DNA of 64,000 bases from Leptasterias polaris (lineage: Eukaryota; Echinodermata; Asteroidea; Forcipulatida; Asteriidae): NCBI GenBank assembly GCA_037783415.1, contig JAZGTN010000064.1, forward strand, positions 4,885,001 to 4,949,000. The letters run 5' to 3'. The position numbers and the translations under genes are program-made. Within the stretch, counting starts at the first letter, position 1. Every line of letters starts with the position of its first letter. Positions 47,395-59,284 of this stretch are shown piece after piece. Below the pieces are notes generated by a model. The model searched no databases. It saw only the letters and a list, made by a program, of their open reading frames with translations, and had not been told where the DNA came from.

Positions 47395-50250
47395 GTGCAT
47401 TTTAATCTTGATTTGGAGGGACCAGAAATTCATTTTAATCTTGAATATGAGGCATCGTTGTTTCGAAAATCAGGCAATATCTTTAAAAGTTGCCAACGTA
47501 GACAACTCAAACCAAGAATGTTCTGCTCCTCGCACTCCGTTTCACCTATAAACCAAATTTCAGGTCATTTGGAAACAACATTTATTTCGGCCGATTTTGG
47601 GAAAAACGACAAGGGGGTAGTCCAGTCATTTTTTCAGCCTCGAAAATATTTTCTCTCCGATTTGCCTCAAAATTACACCAAAGAGACTCCGTTGTATATA
47701 AAAGACGGTCGCCGAGTTACAGGTGCTTGGGATAAGGGGTTAGGACCACAGGTGAATTTTAATCTTGATTTGGAGGGACCAGAAATTCATTTTAATCTTG
47801 AATATGAGGCATCGTTGTTTCGAAAATCAGGCAATATCTTTAAAAGTTGCCAACGTAGACAACTCAAACCAAGAATGTTCTGCTCCTCGCACTCCGTTTC
47901 ACCTATAAACCAAATTTCAGGTCATTTGGAAACAACATTTATTTCGGCCGATTTTGGTAAAAACGACAAGGGGGTGGTCCAGTCATTTTTTCAGCCTCGA
48001 AAATATTTTCTCTCCGATTTGCCTCAAAATTACACCAAAGAGACTCCGTTGTATATAAAAGACGGTCGCCGAGTTACAGGTGCTTGGGATAAGGGGTTAG
48101 GACCACAGGTGCATTTTAATCTTGGTTTGGAGGGACCAGAAATTCATTTTAATCTTGAATATGAGGCATCGTTGTTTCGAAAATCAGGCAATATCTTTAA
48201 AAGTTGCCAACGTAGACAACTCAAACCAAGAATTTTCTGCTCCTCGCACTCCGTTTCACCTATAAACCAAATTTCAGGTCATTTGGAAACAACATTTATT
48301 TCGGCCGATTTTGGTAAAAACGACAAGGGGGTAGTCCAGTCATTTTTTCAGCCTCGAAAATATTTTCTCTCCGATTTGCCTCAAAATTACACCAAAGAGA
48401 CTCCGTTGTATATAAAAGACGGTCGCCGAGTTACAGGTGCTTGGGATAAGGGGTTAGGACCACAGGTGCATTTTAATCTTGATTTGGAGGGACCAGAAAT
48501 TCATTTTAATCTTGAATATGAGGCATCGTTGTTTCGAAAATCAGGCAATATCTTTAAAAGTTGCCAACGTAGACAACTCAAACCAAGAATTTTCTGCTCC
48601 TCGCACTCCGTTTCACCTATAAACCAAATTTCAGGTCATTTGGAAACAACATTTATTTCGGCCGATTTTGGTAAAAACGACAAGGGGGTAGTCCAGTCAT
48701 TTTTTCAGCCTCGAAAATATTTTCTCTCCGATTTGCCTCAAAATTACACCAAAGAGACTCCGTTGTATATAAAAGACGGTCGCCGAGTTACAGGTGCTTG
48801 GGATAAGGGGTTAGGACCACAGGTGCATTTTAATCTTGATTTGGAGGGACCAGAAATTCATTTTAATCTTGAATATGAGGCATCGTTGTTTCGAAAATCA
48901 GGCAATATCTTTAAAAGTTGCCAACGTAGACAACTCAAACCAAGAATGTTCTGCTCCTCGCACTCCGTTTCACCTATAAACCAAATTTCAGGTCATTTGG
49001 AAACAACATTTATTTCGGCCGATTTTGGGAAAAACGACAAGGGGGTAGTCCAGTCATTTTTTCAGCCTCGAAAATATTTTCTCTCCGATTTGCCTCAAAA
49101 TTACACCAAAGAGACTCCGTTGTATATAAAAGACGGTCGCCGAGTTACAGGTGCTTGGGATAAGGGGTTAGGACCACAGGTGAATTTTAATCTTGATTTG
49201 GAGGGACCAGAAATTCATTTTAATCTTGAATATGAGGCATCGTTGTTTCGAAAATCAGGCAATATCTTTAAAAGTTGCCAACGTAGACAACTCAAACCAA
49301 GAATGTTCTGCTCCTCGCACTCCGTTTCACCTATAAACCAAATTTCAGGTCATTTGGAAACAACATTTATTTCGGCCGATTTTGGTAAAAACGACAAGGG
49401 GGTGGTCCAGTCATTTTTTCAGCCTCGAAAATATTTTCTCTCCGATTTGCCTCAAAATTACACCAAAGAGACTCCGTTGTATATAAAAGACGGTCGCCGA
49501 GTTACAGGTGCTTGGGATAAGGGGTTAGGACCACAGGTGCATTTTAATCTTGGTTTGGAGGGACCAGAAATTCATTTTAATCTTGAATATGAGGCATCGT
49601 TGTTTCGAAAATCAGGCAATATCTTTAAAAGTTGCCAACGTAGACAACTCAAACCAAGAATTTTCTGCTCCTCGCACTCCGTTTCACCTATAAACCAAAT
49701 TTCAGGTCATTTGGAAACAACATTTATTTCGGCCGATTTTGGTAAAAACGACAAGGGGGTAGTCCAGTCATTTTTTCAGCCTCGAAAATATTTTCTCTCC
49801 GATTTGCCTCAAAATTACACCAAAGAGACTCCGTTGTATATAAAAGACGGTCGCCGAGTTACAGGTGCTTGGGATAAGGGGTTAGGACCACAGGTGCATT
49901 TTAATCTTGATTTGGAGGGACCAGAAATTCATTTTAATCTTGAATATGAGGCATCGTTGTTTCGAAAATCAGGCAATATCTTTAAAAGTTGCCAACGTAG
50001 ACAACTCAAACCAAGAATTTTCTGCTCCTCGCACTCCGTTTCACCTATAAACCAAATTTCAGGTCATTTGGAAACAACATTTATTTCGGCCGATTTTGGT
50101 AAAAACGACAAGGGGGTAGTCCAGTCATTTTTTCAGCCTCGAAAATATTTTCTCTCCGATTTGCCTCAAAATTACACCAAAGAGACTCCGTTGTATATAA
50201 AAGACGGTCGCCGAGTTACAGGTGCTTGGGATAAGGGGTTAGGACCACAG
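47395..50250 (+). repeat. Higher-order repeat, two copies of a 4-monomer block
   Basis: A run of four monomer types, defined by the variants HFNLDL with PRM, NFNLDL with PRM, HFNLGL with PRI and HFNLDL with PRI, occurs twice in tandem with a 1428-bp period (4 x 357). Related versions recur at 44237, 52329 and about 55110. Confidence 0.85.
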
Positions 50251-53200
50251 GTGCATTTTAATCTTGATTTGAATGTTCTGCTCCTCGCACTCTGTTCTGC
50301 TCCTCGCACTCCGTTTCACCTATAAACCAAATTTCAGGTCATTTGGAAACAACATTTATTTCGGCCGATTTTGGGAAAAACGACAAGGGGGTAGTCCAGT
50401 CATTTTTTCAGCCTCGAAAATATTTTCTCTCCGATTTGCCTCAAAATTACACCAAAGAGACTCCGTTGTATATACAAGACGGTCGCCGAGTTACAGGTGC
50501 TTGGGATATGGGGTTAGGACCACAGGTGCATTTTAATCTTGATTTGGAGGGACCAGAAATTCATTTTAATCTTGAATATGAGGCATCGTTGTTTCGAAAA
50601 TCAGGCAATATCTTTAAAAGTTGCCAACGTAGACAACTCAAACCAAGAATTTTCTGCTCCTCGCACTCCGTTTCACCTATAAACCAAATTTCAGGTCATT
50701 TGGAAACAACATTTATTTCGGCCGATTTTGGTAAAAACGACAAGGGGGTATAGGGAGTCCAGTCATTTTTTCAGCCTCGAAAATATTTTCTCTCCGATTT
50801 GCCTCAAAATTACACCAAAGAGACTCCGTTGTATATAAAAGACTGTCGCCGAGTTACAGGTGCTTGGGATAAGGGGTTAGGACCACAGGTGCATTTTAAT
50901 CTTGATTTGGAGGGACCAGAAATTCATTTTAATCTTGAATATGAGGCATCGTTGTTTCGAAAATCAGGCAATATCTTTAAAAGTTGCCAACGTAGACAAC
51001 TCAAACCAAGAATGTTCTGCTCCTCGCACTCCGTTTCACCTATAAACCAAATTTCAGGTCATTTGGAAACAACATTTATTTCGGCCGATTTTGGGAAAAA
51101 CGACAAGGGGGTAGTCCAGTCATTTTTTCAGCCTCGAAAATATTTTCTCTCCGATTTGCCTCAAAATTACACCAAAGAGATTCCGTTGTATATACAAGAC
51201 GGTCGCCGAGTTACAGGTGCTTGGGATAAGGGGTTAGGACCACAGGTGCATTTTAATCTTGATTTGGAGGGACCAGAAATTCATTTTAATCTTGAATATG
51301 AGGCATCGTTGTTTCGAAAATCAGGCAATATCTTTAAAAGTTGCCAACGTAGACAACTCAAACCAAGAATTTTCTGCTCCTCGCACTCCGTTTCACCTAT
51401 AAACCAAATTTCAGGTCATTTGGAAACAACATTTATTTCGGCCGATTTTGGTAAAAACGACAAGGGGGTATAGGTAGTCCAGTCATTTTTTCAGCCTCGA
51501 AAATATTTTCTCTCCGATTTGCCTCAAAATTACACCAAAGAGACTCCGTTGTATATAAAAGACGGTCGCTGAGTTACAGGTGCTTGGGATAAGGGGTTAG
51601 GACCACAGGTGCATTTTAATCTTGATTTGGAGGGACCAGAAATTCATTTTAATCTTGAATATGAGGCATCGTTGTTTCGAAAATCAGGCAATATCTTTAA
51701 AAGTTGCCAACGTAGACAACTCAAACCAAGAATTTTCTGCTCCTCGCACTCCGTTTCACCTATAAACCAAATTTCAGGTGATTTGGAAACAACATTAATT
51801 TCGGCCGATTTTGGTAAAAACGACAAGGGGGTAGTCCAGTAATTTTTTCAGCCTCGAAAATATTTTCTCTCCGATTTGCCTCAAAATTACACCAAAGAGA
51901 CTCCGTTGTATATAAAAGACGGTCGCCGAGTTACAGGTGCTTGGGATAAGGGGTTAGGACCACAGGTGCATTTTAATCTTGGTTTGGAGGGACCAGAAAT
52001 TCATTTTAATCTTGAATATGAGGCATCGTTGTTTCGAAAATCAGGCAATATCTTTAAAAGTTGCCAACGTAGACAACTCAAACCAAGAATTTTCTGCTCC
52101 TCGCACTCCGTTTCACCTATAAACCAAATTTCAGGTCATTTGGAAACAACATTTATTTCGGCCGATTTTGGTAAAAACGACAAGGGGGTATAGGTAGTCC
52201 AGTCATTTTTTCAGCCTCGAAAATATTTTCTCTCCGATTTGCCTCAAAATTACACCAAAGAGACTCCGTTGTATATAAAAGACGGTCGCTGAGTTACAGG
52301 TGCTTGGGATAAGGGGTTAGGACCACAGGTGCATTTTAATCTTGATTTGGAGGGACCAGAAATTCATTTTAATCTTGAATATGAGGCATCGTTGTTTCGA
52401 AAATCAGGCAATATCTTTAAAAGTTGCCAACGTAGACAACTCAAACCAAGAATGTTCTGCTCCTCGCACTCCGTTTCACCTATAAACCAAATTTCAGGTC
52501 ATTTGGAAACAACATTTATTTCGGCCGATTTTGGGAAAAACGACAAGGGGGTAGTCCAGTCATTTTTTCAGCCTCGAAAATATTTTCTCTCCGATTTGCC
52601 TCAAAATTACACCAAAGAGACTCCGTTGTATATAAAAGACGGTCGCCGAGTTACAGGTGCTTGGGATAAGGGGTTAGGACCACAGGTGAATTTTAATCTT
52701 GATTTGGAGGGACCAGAAATTCATTTTAATCTTGAATATGAGGCATCGTTGTTTCGAAAATCAGGCAATATCTTTAAAAGTTGCCAACGTAGACAACTCA
52801 AACCAAGAATGTTCTGCTCCTCGCACTCCGTTTCACCTATAAACCAAATTTCAGGTCATTTGGAAACAACATTTATTTCGGCCGATTTTGGTAAAAACGA
52901 CAAGGGGGTGGTCCAGTCATTTTTTCAGCCTCGAAAATATTTTCTCTCCGATTTGCCTCAAAATTACACCAAAGAGACTCCGTTGTATATAAAAGACGGT
53001 CGCCGAGTTACAGGTGCTTGGGATAAGGGGTTAGGACCACAGGTGCATTTTAATCTTGGTTTGGAGGGACCAGAAATTCATTTTAATCTTGAATATGAGG
53101 CATCGTTGTTTCGAAAATCAGGCAATATCTTTAAAAGTTGCCAACGTAGACAACTCAAACCAAGAATTTTCTGCTCCTCGCACTCCGTTTCACCTATAAA

Positions 53201-56200
53201 CCAAATTTCAGGTCATTTGGAAACAACATTTATTTCGGCCGATTTTGGTAAAAACGACAAGGGGGTAGTCCAGTCATTTTTTCAGCCTCGAAAATATTTT
53301 CTCTCCGATTTGCCTCAAAATTACACCAAAGAGACTCCGTTGTATATAAAAGACGGTCGCCGAGTTACAGGTGCTTGGGATAAGGGGTTAGGACCACAGG
53401 TGCATTTTAATCTTGATTTGGAGGGACCAGAAATTCATTTTAATCTTGAATATGAGGAATCGTTGTTTCGAAAATCAGGCAATATCTTTAAAAGTTGCCA
53501 ACGTAGACAACTCAAACCAAGAATTTTCTGCTCCTCGCACTCCGTTTCACCTATAAACCAAATTTCAGGTCATTTGGAAACAACATTTATTTCGGCCGAT
53601 TTTGGTAAAAACGACAAGGGGGTAGTCCAGTCATTTTTTCAGCCTCGAAAATATTTTCTCTCCGATTTGCCTCAAAATTACACCAAAGAGACTCCGTTGT
53701 ATATAAAAGACGGTCGCCGAGTTACAGGTGCTTGGGATAAGGGGTTAGGACCACAGGTGCATTTTAATCTTGATTTGAATGTTCTGCTCCTCGCACTCTG
53801 TTCTGCTCCTCGCACTCCGTTTCACCTATAAACCAAATTTCAGGTCATTTGGAAACAACATTTATTTCGGCCGATTTTGGGAAAAACGACAAGGGGGTAG
53901 TCCAGTCATTTTTTCAGCCTCGAAAATATTTTCTCTCCGATTTGCCTCAAAATTACACCAAAGAGACTCCGTTGTATATAAAAGACTGTCGCCGAGTTAC
54001 AGGTGCTTGGGATAAGGGGTTAGGACCACAGGTGCATTTTAATCTTGATTTGGAGGGACCAGAAATTCATTTTAATCTTGAATATGAGGCATCGTTGTTT
54101 CGAAAATCAGGCAATATCTTTAAAAGTTGCCAACGTAGACAACTCAAACCAAGAATGTTCTGCTCCTCGCACTCCGTTTCACCTATAAACCAAATTTCAG
54201 GTCATTTGGAAACAACATTTATTTCGGCCGATTTTGGGAAAAACGACAAGGGGGTAGTCCAGTCATTTTTTCAGCCTCGAAAATATTTTCTCTCCGATTT
54301 GCCTCAAAATTACACCAAAGAGATTCCGTTGTATATACAAGACGGTCGCCGAGTTACAGGTGCTTGGGATAAGGGGTTAGGACCACAGGTGCATTTTAAT
54401 CTTGATTTGGAGGGACCAGAAATTCATTTTAATCTTGAATATGAGGCATCGTTGTTTCGAAAATCAGGCAATATCTTTAAAAGTTGCCAACGTAGACAAC
54501 TCAAACCAAGAATTTTCTGCTCCTCGCACTCCGTTTCACCTATAAACCAAATTTCAGGTCATTTGGAAACAACATTTATTTCGGCCGATTTTGGTAAAAA
54601 CGACAAGGGGGTATAGGTAGTCCAGTCATTTTTTCAGCCTCGAAAATATTTTCTCTCCGATTTGCCTCAAAATTACACCAAAGAGACTCCGTTGTATATA
54701 AAAGACGGTCGCCGAGTTACAGGTGCTTGGGATAAGGGGTTAGGACCACAGGTGCATTTTAATCTTGATTTGGAGGGACCAGAAATTCATTTTAATCTTG
54801 AATATGAGGCATCGTTGTTTCGAAAATCAGGCAATATCTTTAAAAGTTTCCAACGTAGACAACTCAAACCAAGAATTTTCTGCTCCTCGCACTCCGTTTC
54901 ACCTATAAACCAAATTTCAGGTCATTTGGAAACAACATTTATTTCGGCCGATTTTGGTAAAAACGACAAGGGGGTAGTCCAGTCATTTTTTCAGCCTCGA
55001 AAATATTTTCTCTCCGATTTGCCTCAAAATTACACCAAAGAGACTCTGTGGTATATAAAAGACGGTCGCCGAGTTACAGGTGCTTGGAATAAGGGGTTAG
55101 GACCACAGGTGCATTTTAATCTTGATTTGGAGGGACCAGAAATTCATTTTAATCTTGAATATGAGGCATCGTTGTTTCGAAAATCAGGCAATATCTTTAA
55201 TGGTTGCCAACGTAGACAACTCAAACCAAGAATGTTCTGCTCCTCGCACTCCGTTTCACCTATAAACCAAATTTCAGGTCATTTGGAAACAACATTTATT
55301 TCGGCCGATTTTGGGAAAAACGACAAGGGGGTAGTCCAGTCATTTTTTCAGCCTCGAAAATATTTTCTCTCCGATTTGCCTCAAAATTACACCAAAGAGA
55401 CTCCGTTGTATATAAAAGACGGTCGCCGAGTTACAGGTGCTTGGGATAAGGGGTTAGGACCACAGGTGAATTTTAATCTTGATTTGGAGGGACCAGAAAT
55501 TCATTTTAATCTTGAATATGAGGCATCGTTGTTTCGAAAATCAGGCAATATCTTTAAAAGTTGCCAACGTAGACAACTCAAACCAAGAATGTTCTGCTCC
55601 TCGCACTCCGTTTCACCTATAAACCAAATTTCAGGTCATTTGGAAACAACATTTATTTCGGCCGATTTTGGTAAAAACGACAAGGGGGTGGTCCAGTCAT
55701 TTTTTCAGCCTCGAAAATATTTTCTCTCCGATTTGCCTCAAAATTACACCAAAGAGACTCCGTTGTATATAAAAGACGGTCGCCGAGTTACAGGTGCTTG
55801 GGATAAGGGGTTAGGACCACAGGTGCATTTTAATCTTGGTTTGGAGGGACCAGAAATTCATTTTAATCTTGAATATGAGGCATCGTTGTTTCGAAAATCA
55901 GGCAATATCTTTAAAAGTTGCCAACGTAGACAACTCAAACCAAGAATTTTCTGCTCCTCGCACTCCGTTTCACCTATAAACCAAATTTCAGGTCATTTGG
56001 AAACAACATTTATTTCGGCCGATTTTGGTAAAAACGACAAGGGGGTAGTCCAGTCATTTTTTCAGCCTCGAAAATATTTTCTCTCCGATTTGCCTCAAAA
56101 TTACACCAAAGAGACTCCGTTGTATATAAAAGACGGTCGCCGAGTTACAGGTGCTTGGGATAAGGGGTTAGGGCCACAGGTGCATTTTAATCTTGATTTG

Positions 56201-56677
56201 GAGGGACCAGAAATTCATTTTAATCTTGAATATGAGGCATCGTTGTTTCGAAAATCAGGCAATATCTTTAAAAGTTGCCAACGTAGACAACTCAAACCAA
56301 GAATGTTCTGCTCCTCGCACTCCGTTTCACCTATAAACCAAATTTCAGGTGATTTGGAAACAACATTTATTTCGGCCGATTTTGGTAAAAACGACAAGGG
56401 GGTAGTCCAGTCATTTTTTCAGCCTCGAAAATATTTTCTCTCCGATTTGCCTCAAAATTACACCAAAGAGACTCCGTTGTATATAAAAGACGGTCGCCGA
56501 GTTACAGGTGCTTGGGATAAGGGGTTAGGACCACAGGTGCATTTTAATCTTGATTTGGAGGGACCAGAAATTCATTTTAATCTTGAATATGAGGCATCGT
56601 TGTTTCGAAAATCAGGCAATATCTTTAAAAGTTGCCAACGTAGACAACTCAAGCCAAGAATTTTCTGCTCCTCGCAC

Positions 56678-56776
56678 TACCTACCCGCTTGTCGTTTTTC
56701 CCAAAATCGGCCGAAATAAATGTTGTTTCCAAATCACCTGAAATTTGGTTTATAGGTGAAACGGAGTGCGAGGAGC
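56678..56776 (-). repeat. Inverted partial monomer closing the array
   Basis: Right after the last direct unit (ending CTCCTCGCACT) the sequence becomes the reverse complement of the monomer. It runs from GACAAG..., through TCGGCCGAAATAAATGTTG, to GAAACGGAGTGCGAGGAGC. Together with the last direct unit it can fold back on itself. Confidence 0.95.
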
Positions 56777-57652
56777 TTTCCAAATCAATGTTAAAATAAC
56801 TTGTAGTGTTTCTGGTTTCTTGGGGAAAATTCCACTGCATTAAGTTTTCAAGTTTCAATTTAACACAGATACATGGTACGAACTCTGTGAAAGTTGATGT
56901 TCTAAAAAACAAAATGTTATGATCAATATTCACATGTAGGCCTAATCTTGTTTGGTTGTGTGTTGGCTATATCTCCTTTATGTCTTTAGTTCTTATATAA
57001 GATGATGTTCGTCAGCACTGTGACATTTTGTATTCTCAGCCTGATCATGTCTCGGCTTAGGCATTTCACATGCACAGTTGGTGACTTCAGTGGTTTCATC
57101 CGTCAAAGAGGAAAAAAGAAAATTGCCATGATAAACAATAAATTAATTGTCAAATGATCAAAATAATGAAACAAACATATTAAAGAGGAAGGGAAATGAT
57201 CAGTTCAATTGTTTGATGTACTCATTTTCCCAATAGATAGGTCCTCATGTGAGTGGGGGAAAATAACAAAACTCTTAACCTCAAGTCAAGTATTCGATAC
57301 CCTTTCAGTGCAACATTTTTCAACATCTAAAACATCTGAAGACATCATTCTGAGAAAAATGTGTTGCTTCATTTTTGTACGGGGATGTTTTGTCATGGAG
57401 GAAGGTTGTAATTTAGGGCTATGTCAACCAATGTATTTTGTTTATTTCTACGTCCACACCACAATCGAATCGTCAGGAAAGCAAGTTCTTCATAAAGGCC
57501 AATAATATAACCCCACTTTTGTGGCCAAGGTCTCTGGTCACATAAGTGGGAATAAGGCCAAAACAACAATCTAAACTTATAGACGCAAATTATTTGAAAA
57601 CATCCCATCACTCCAGTCAAACATTTCCTTTCTTCATGAACAGATTACTCAC
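56777..57652. other. Flank right of the array, no gene supported
   Basis: AT-rich unique sequence; short chance frames only. Confidence 0.5.
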
Positions 57653-57809
57653 ATCTGCCTTGATAATGGTTTCTTGCCGGACACCGAGGTAGCTGATCGT
57701 ATGATCTTTGCTCAGCACTTTGCCGGTGTACTTGAGCCGTAAACAGTTGCTGGGAACCCCCTTTTTCGACCGCGACTTTCTCGCATTTTGTCTTTGTTAA
57801 ACACGCCAG
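57653..57809 (-). CDS. Exon encoding a ubiquitin-like domain, with a homopolymer frameshift
   Basis: On the minus strand, between acceptor CCAGTGTAG and donor GAT/GTGAGT, the sequence reads LACLTKTKCEKVAVEKG in one frame and GVPSNCLRLKYTGKVLSKDH then TISYLGVRQETIIKAD in the next. Joined, this has the classic ubiquitin fold order: helix with EKV, GVP, LRLxYxGKxL, then D-x-T-(I/L)-x-x-Y and a final strand. The break is in an AAAAAGGGGG junction (57757-57766) and the exon is 157 bases where 156 would fit, so it looks like a one-base homopolymer error or recent indel. It may belong to the VWA gene upstream on the same strand, but phases show that at least one exon would be missing between them. 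Confidence 0.65.
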
Positions 57810-58225
57810 CTACACTGGTTATACTTGGTGGATACAAAATTCCGACATTGAATAAACAATTCATACAAGTTTGATTTTACTGTACACATTTATTATGTTT
57901 ATTTTCATTATACAATAATTCTCATTTCAAAACATCTGCTTTGATGAAAAAGAAAAACCTCCATAGTTATAGACGTCATCTTCACGTCAAATACATCTCC
58001 AAATCCTTCACTCATCAATTTTCTTTCTTTATCAATAAAAATCTACAAAGTTTACTTATTTGTACATGCAAGTATAAATTTTATCCTGTAATCCCCGTGA
58101 TGCATTATTATTCATTACACACCCAACAGCACAATTAGCGTCAATAACAGGATGAATAGGATACGAGAAGAAATGTTCAGTTTTAAATGTAAATGAAAAC
58201 GCCAATGGGGAAACTCAAACAATGA
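57810..58225. other. Non-coding, no feature supported
   Basis: AT-rich sequence between the ubiquitin-like exon and the MITE/SINE cluster. Confidence 0.5.
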
Positions 58226-58410
58226 GGGCCCAATTTCATGGCCCTGCTTACCTTAAGCAAAGAATCGGCGCTTACGGAAGCAGGGAATTTCGCGCCTACG
58301 TCAAGCGTATTTCTCGGGTCAGCAGAGAATTGTTGCTTGTGCACTTGCATACACCACTTTATAGGCATTTTTTGCTTACACAGCTAGCGCAGAGCCATGA
58401 AATTGGGCCC
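58226..58410. mobile_element. MITE family 3 copy, 185 bp
   Basis: GGGCCCAATTTCATGGCCCT at the left and AGAGCCATGAAATTGGGCCC at the right. Internal text is shared with 31256-31510 (AAAGAATCGGC, CACAGCTAGCGC). Confidence 0.9.
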
Positions 58411-58515
58411 AGGTAGGGACTGAAAACCCAACCTGGTCTGAGGTGAGATTTAAACCGGGGTCCACTAAGGTGAAAGGCTGGGAAAGAAACCACTGAGCTA
58501 ACCCAATCCCCATTA
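58411..58515 (-). mobile_element. tRNA-derived SINE head, adjoining the MITE
   Basis: Read on the minus strand: box A-like GGGTTAGCTCAGTGGTTTC and box B-like CCGGTTTAAATCTC. It starts where the MITE ends, so one probably inserted beside or into the other. Confidence 0.65.
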
Positions 58516-58796
58516 TAAACAATGGGTCGCCTTGTGACAGCAGCTGAACTGAGCACTATGGTGTTTAAACGCATTGGGGGAAACAACTTGTTAAAAAAAA
58601 AAAAAGATACAATCATTCATTCCAATCTTACAGTTAATAAAAATATATTTTATAAAACTTAACAGTAGAAAATCCCTTGAAATGGCTGCTCATAAAAAAA
58701 TCAATCATATCATCAAGTATTACATGTTTACATTCTCGCACTACTTGCAACATACACTAAATGGCATTAGAAGTAAAGACATCTGAAATATCTGCC

Positions 58797-58891
58797 TTAA
58801 AGGCAAGGTATACGTTTGGTAATCACTCTTAAAATTAATGGCAATCAAAACTTATTAAAAACTTAAAACCAAAGGTATACTTTGCCTTTAA
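58797..58891. mobile_element. Short MITE (95 bp) of the TTAAAGGCA family
   Basis: TTAAAGGCAAGGTATACGTT and AAGGTATACTTTGCCTTTAA are inverted partners with few mismatches. It is an internal-deletion derivative of the longer copy at 16399-16768. Confidence 0.85.
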
Positions 58892-59028
58892 AAGCAATGT
58901 GATGTGATGTCTTAAACAGTTCATATGTTGCCCTAATTAAGTGTTATTTGGAAGCTCTTCTTCTCATCTATTTAATGAGATAAATAACATAATTTTGAAT
59001 TTTGCCAGGAAGTGCCTGGTTTTGGTCT

Positions 59029-59222
59029 GGGCCCATTTTCATAAAGCTGCTTAAGCACAAAAAGTAGCTAAGCACAACAAAATTATGCTTACAAGAATAA
59101 GGTTACCAGCCAAACCTTTATGTCACAAGTACAATTTCTGACTGGTATCCTGCTAATTTTTTGCTGAGCAGAAAGATTTTAAGCAACATTTTCTGCTTAA
59201 GCAGCTCTATGAAACTGGGCCC
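59029..59222. mobile_element. MITE family 2 copy, 194 bp
   Basis: GGGCCCATTTTCATAAAGCT (left) and AGCTCTATGAAACTGGGCCC (right), with GCTTAAGCA next to both ends. Confidence 0.9.
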
Positions 59223-59284
59223 TAGTGTGGGGTGATCAACAGCTGAACTGTTTGCAAGGTAGTTATCAATTCTTCTAACACCTT

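Larger units (their letters stand above)
35232..56677 (+). repeat. 21.4-kb satellite array of 357-bp monomers (about 60 units)
   Basis: Head-to-tail copies with a 357-bp period (for example GACTCCGTTGTATATAAAAG at 35742 and every 357 bp on average). Monomers differ by a limited set of shared variants and are otherwise almost identical. One frame of the monomer is open for 119 codons (landmarks LYIKDGRRVTGAWDKGLGP, HFNLDLEGPEIHFNLEYEAS, SPINQISGHLETTFISADFG, FFQPRKYFLSDLPQNYTKET), so ORFs reach 976 codons (47395-50325), mostly without an ATG start. I recognise no protein family. Frame-breaking variants recur: a 6-bp insertion with TAG (about 10 units), CGA to TGA (7), TCA to TAA (3), an 82-bp net deletion (5) and an 8-bp insertion (2). 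The edge units carry distinct variants. Best read as satellite DNA. Confidence 0.95.

Noticed and set aside
35392..56719. A giant repeat-protein gene (ORFs of 551, 670, 685 and 976 codons)
   Set aside because: Mostly without ATG starts; broken about every second unit by recurrent stops or frameshifts; amino-acid-changing variants predominate; no signal peptide, family match or flanking exons.
35232..56776. CRISPR array
   Set aside because: There is regular spacing, but the whole 357-bp period is repeated with no unique spacers, and the context is eukaryotic.
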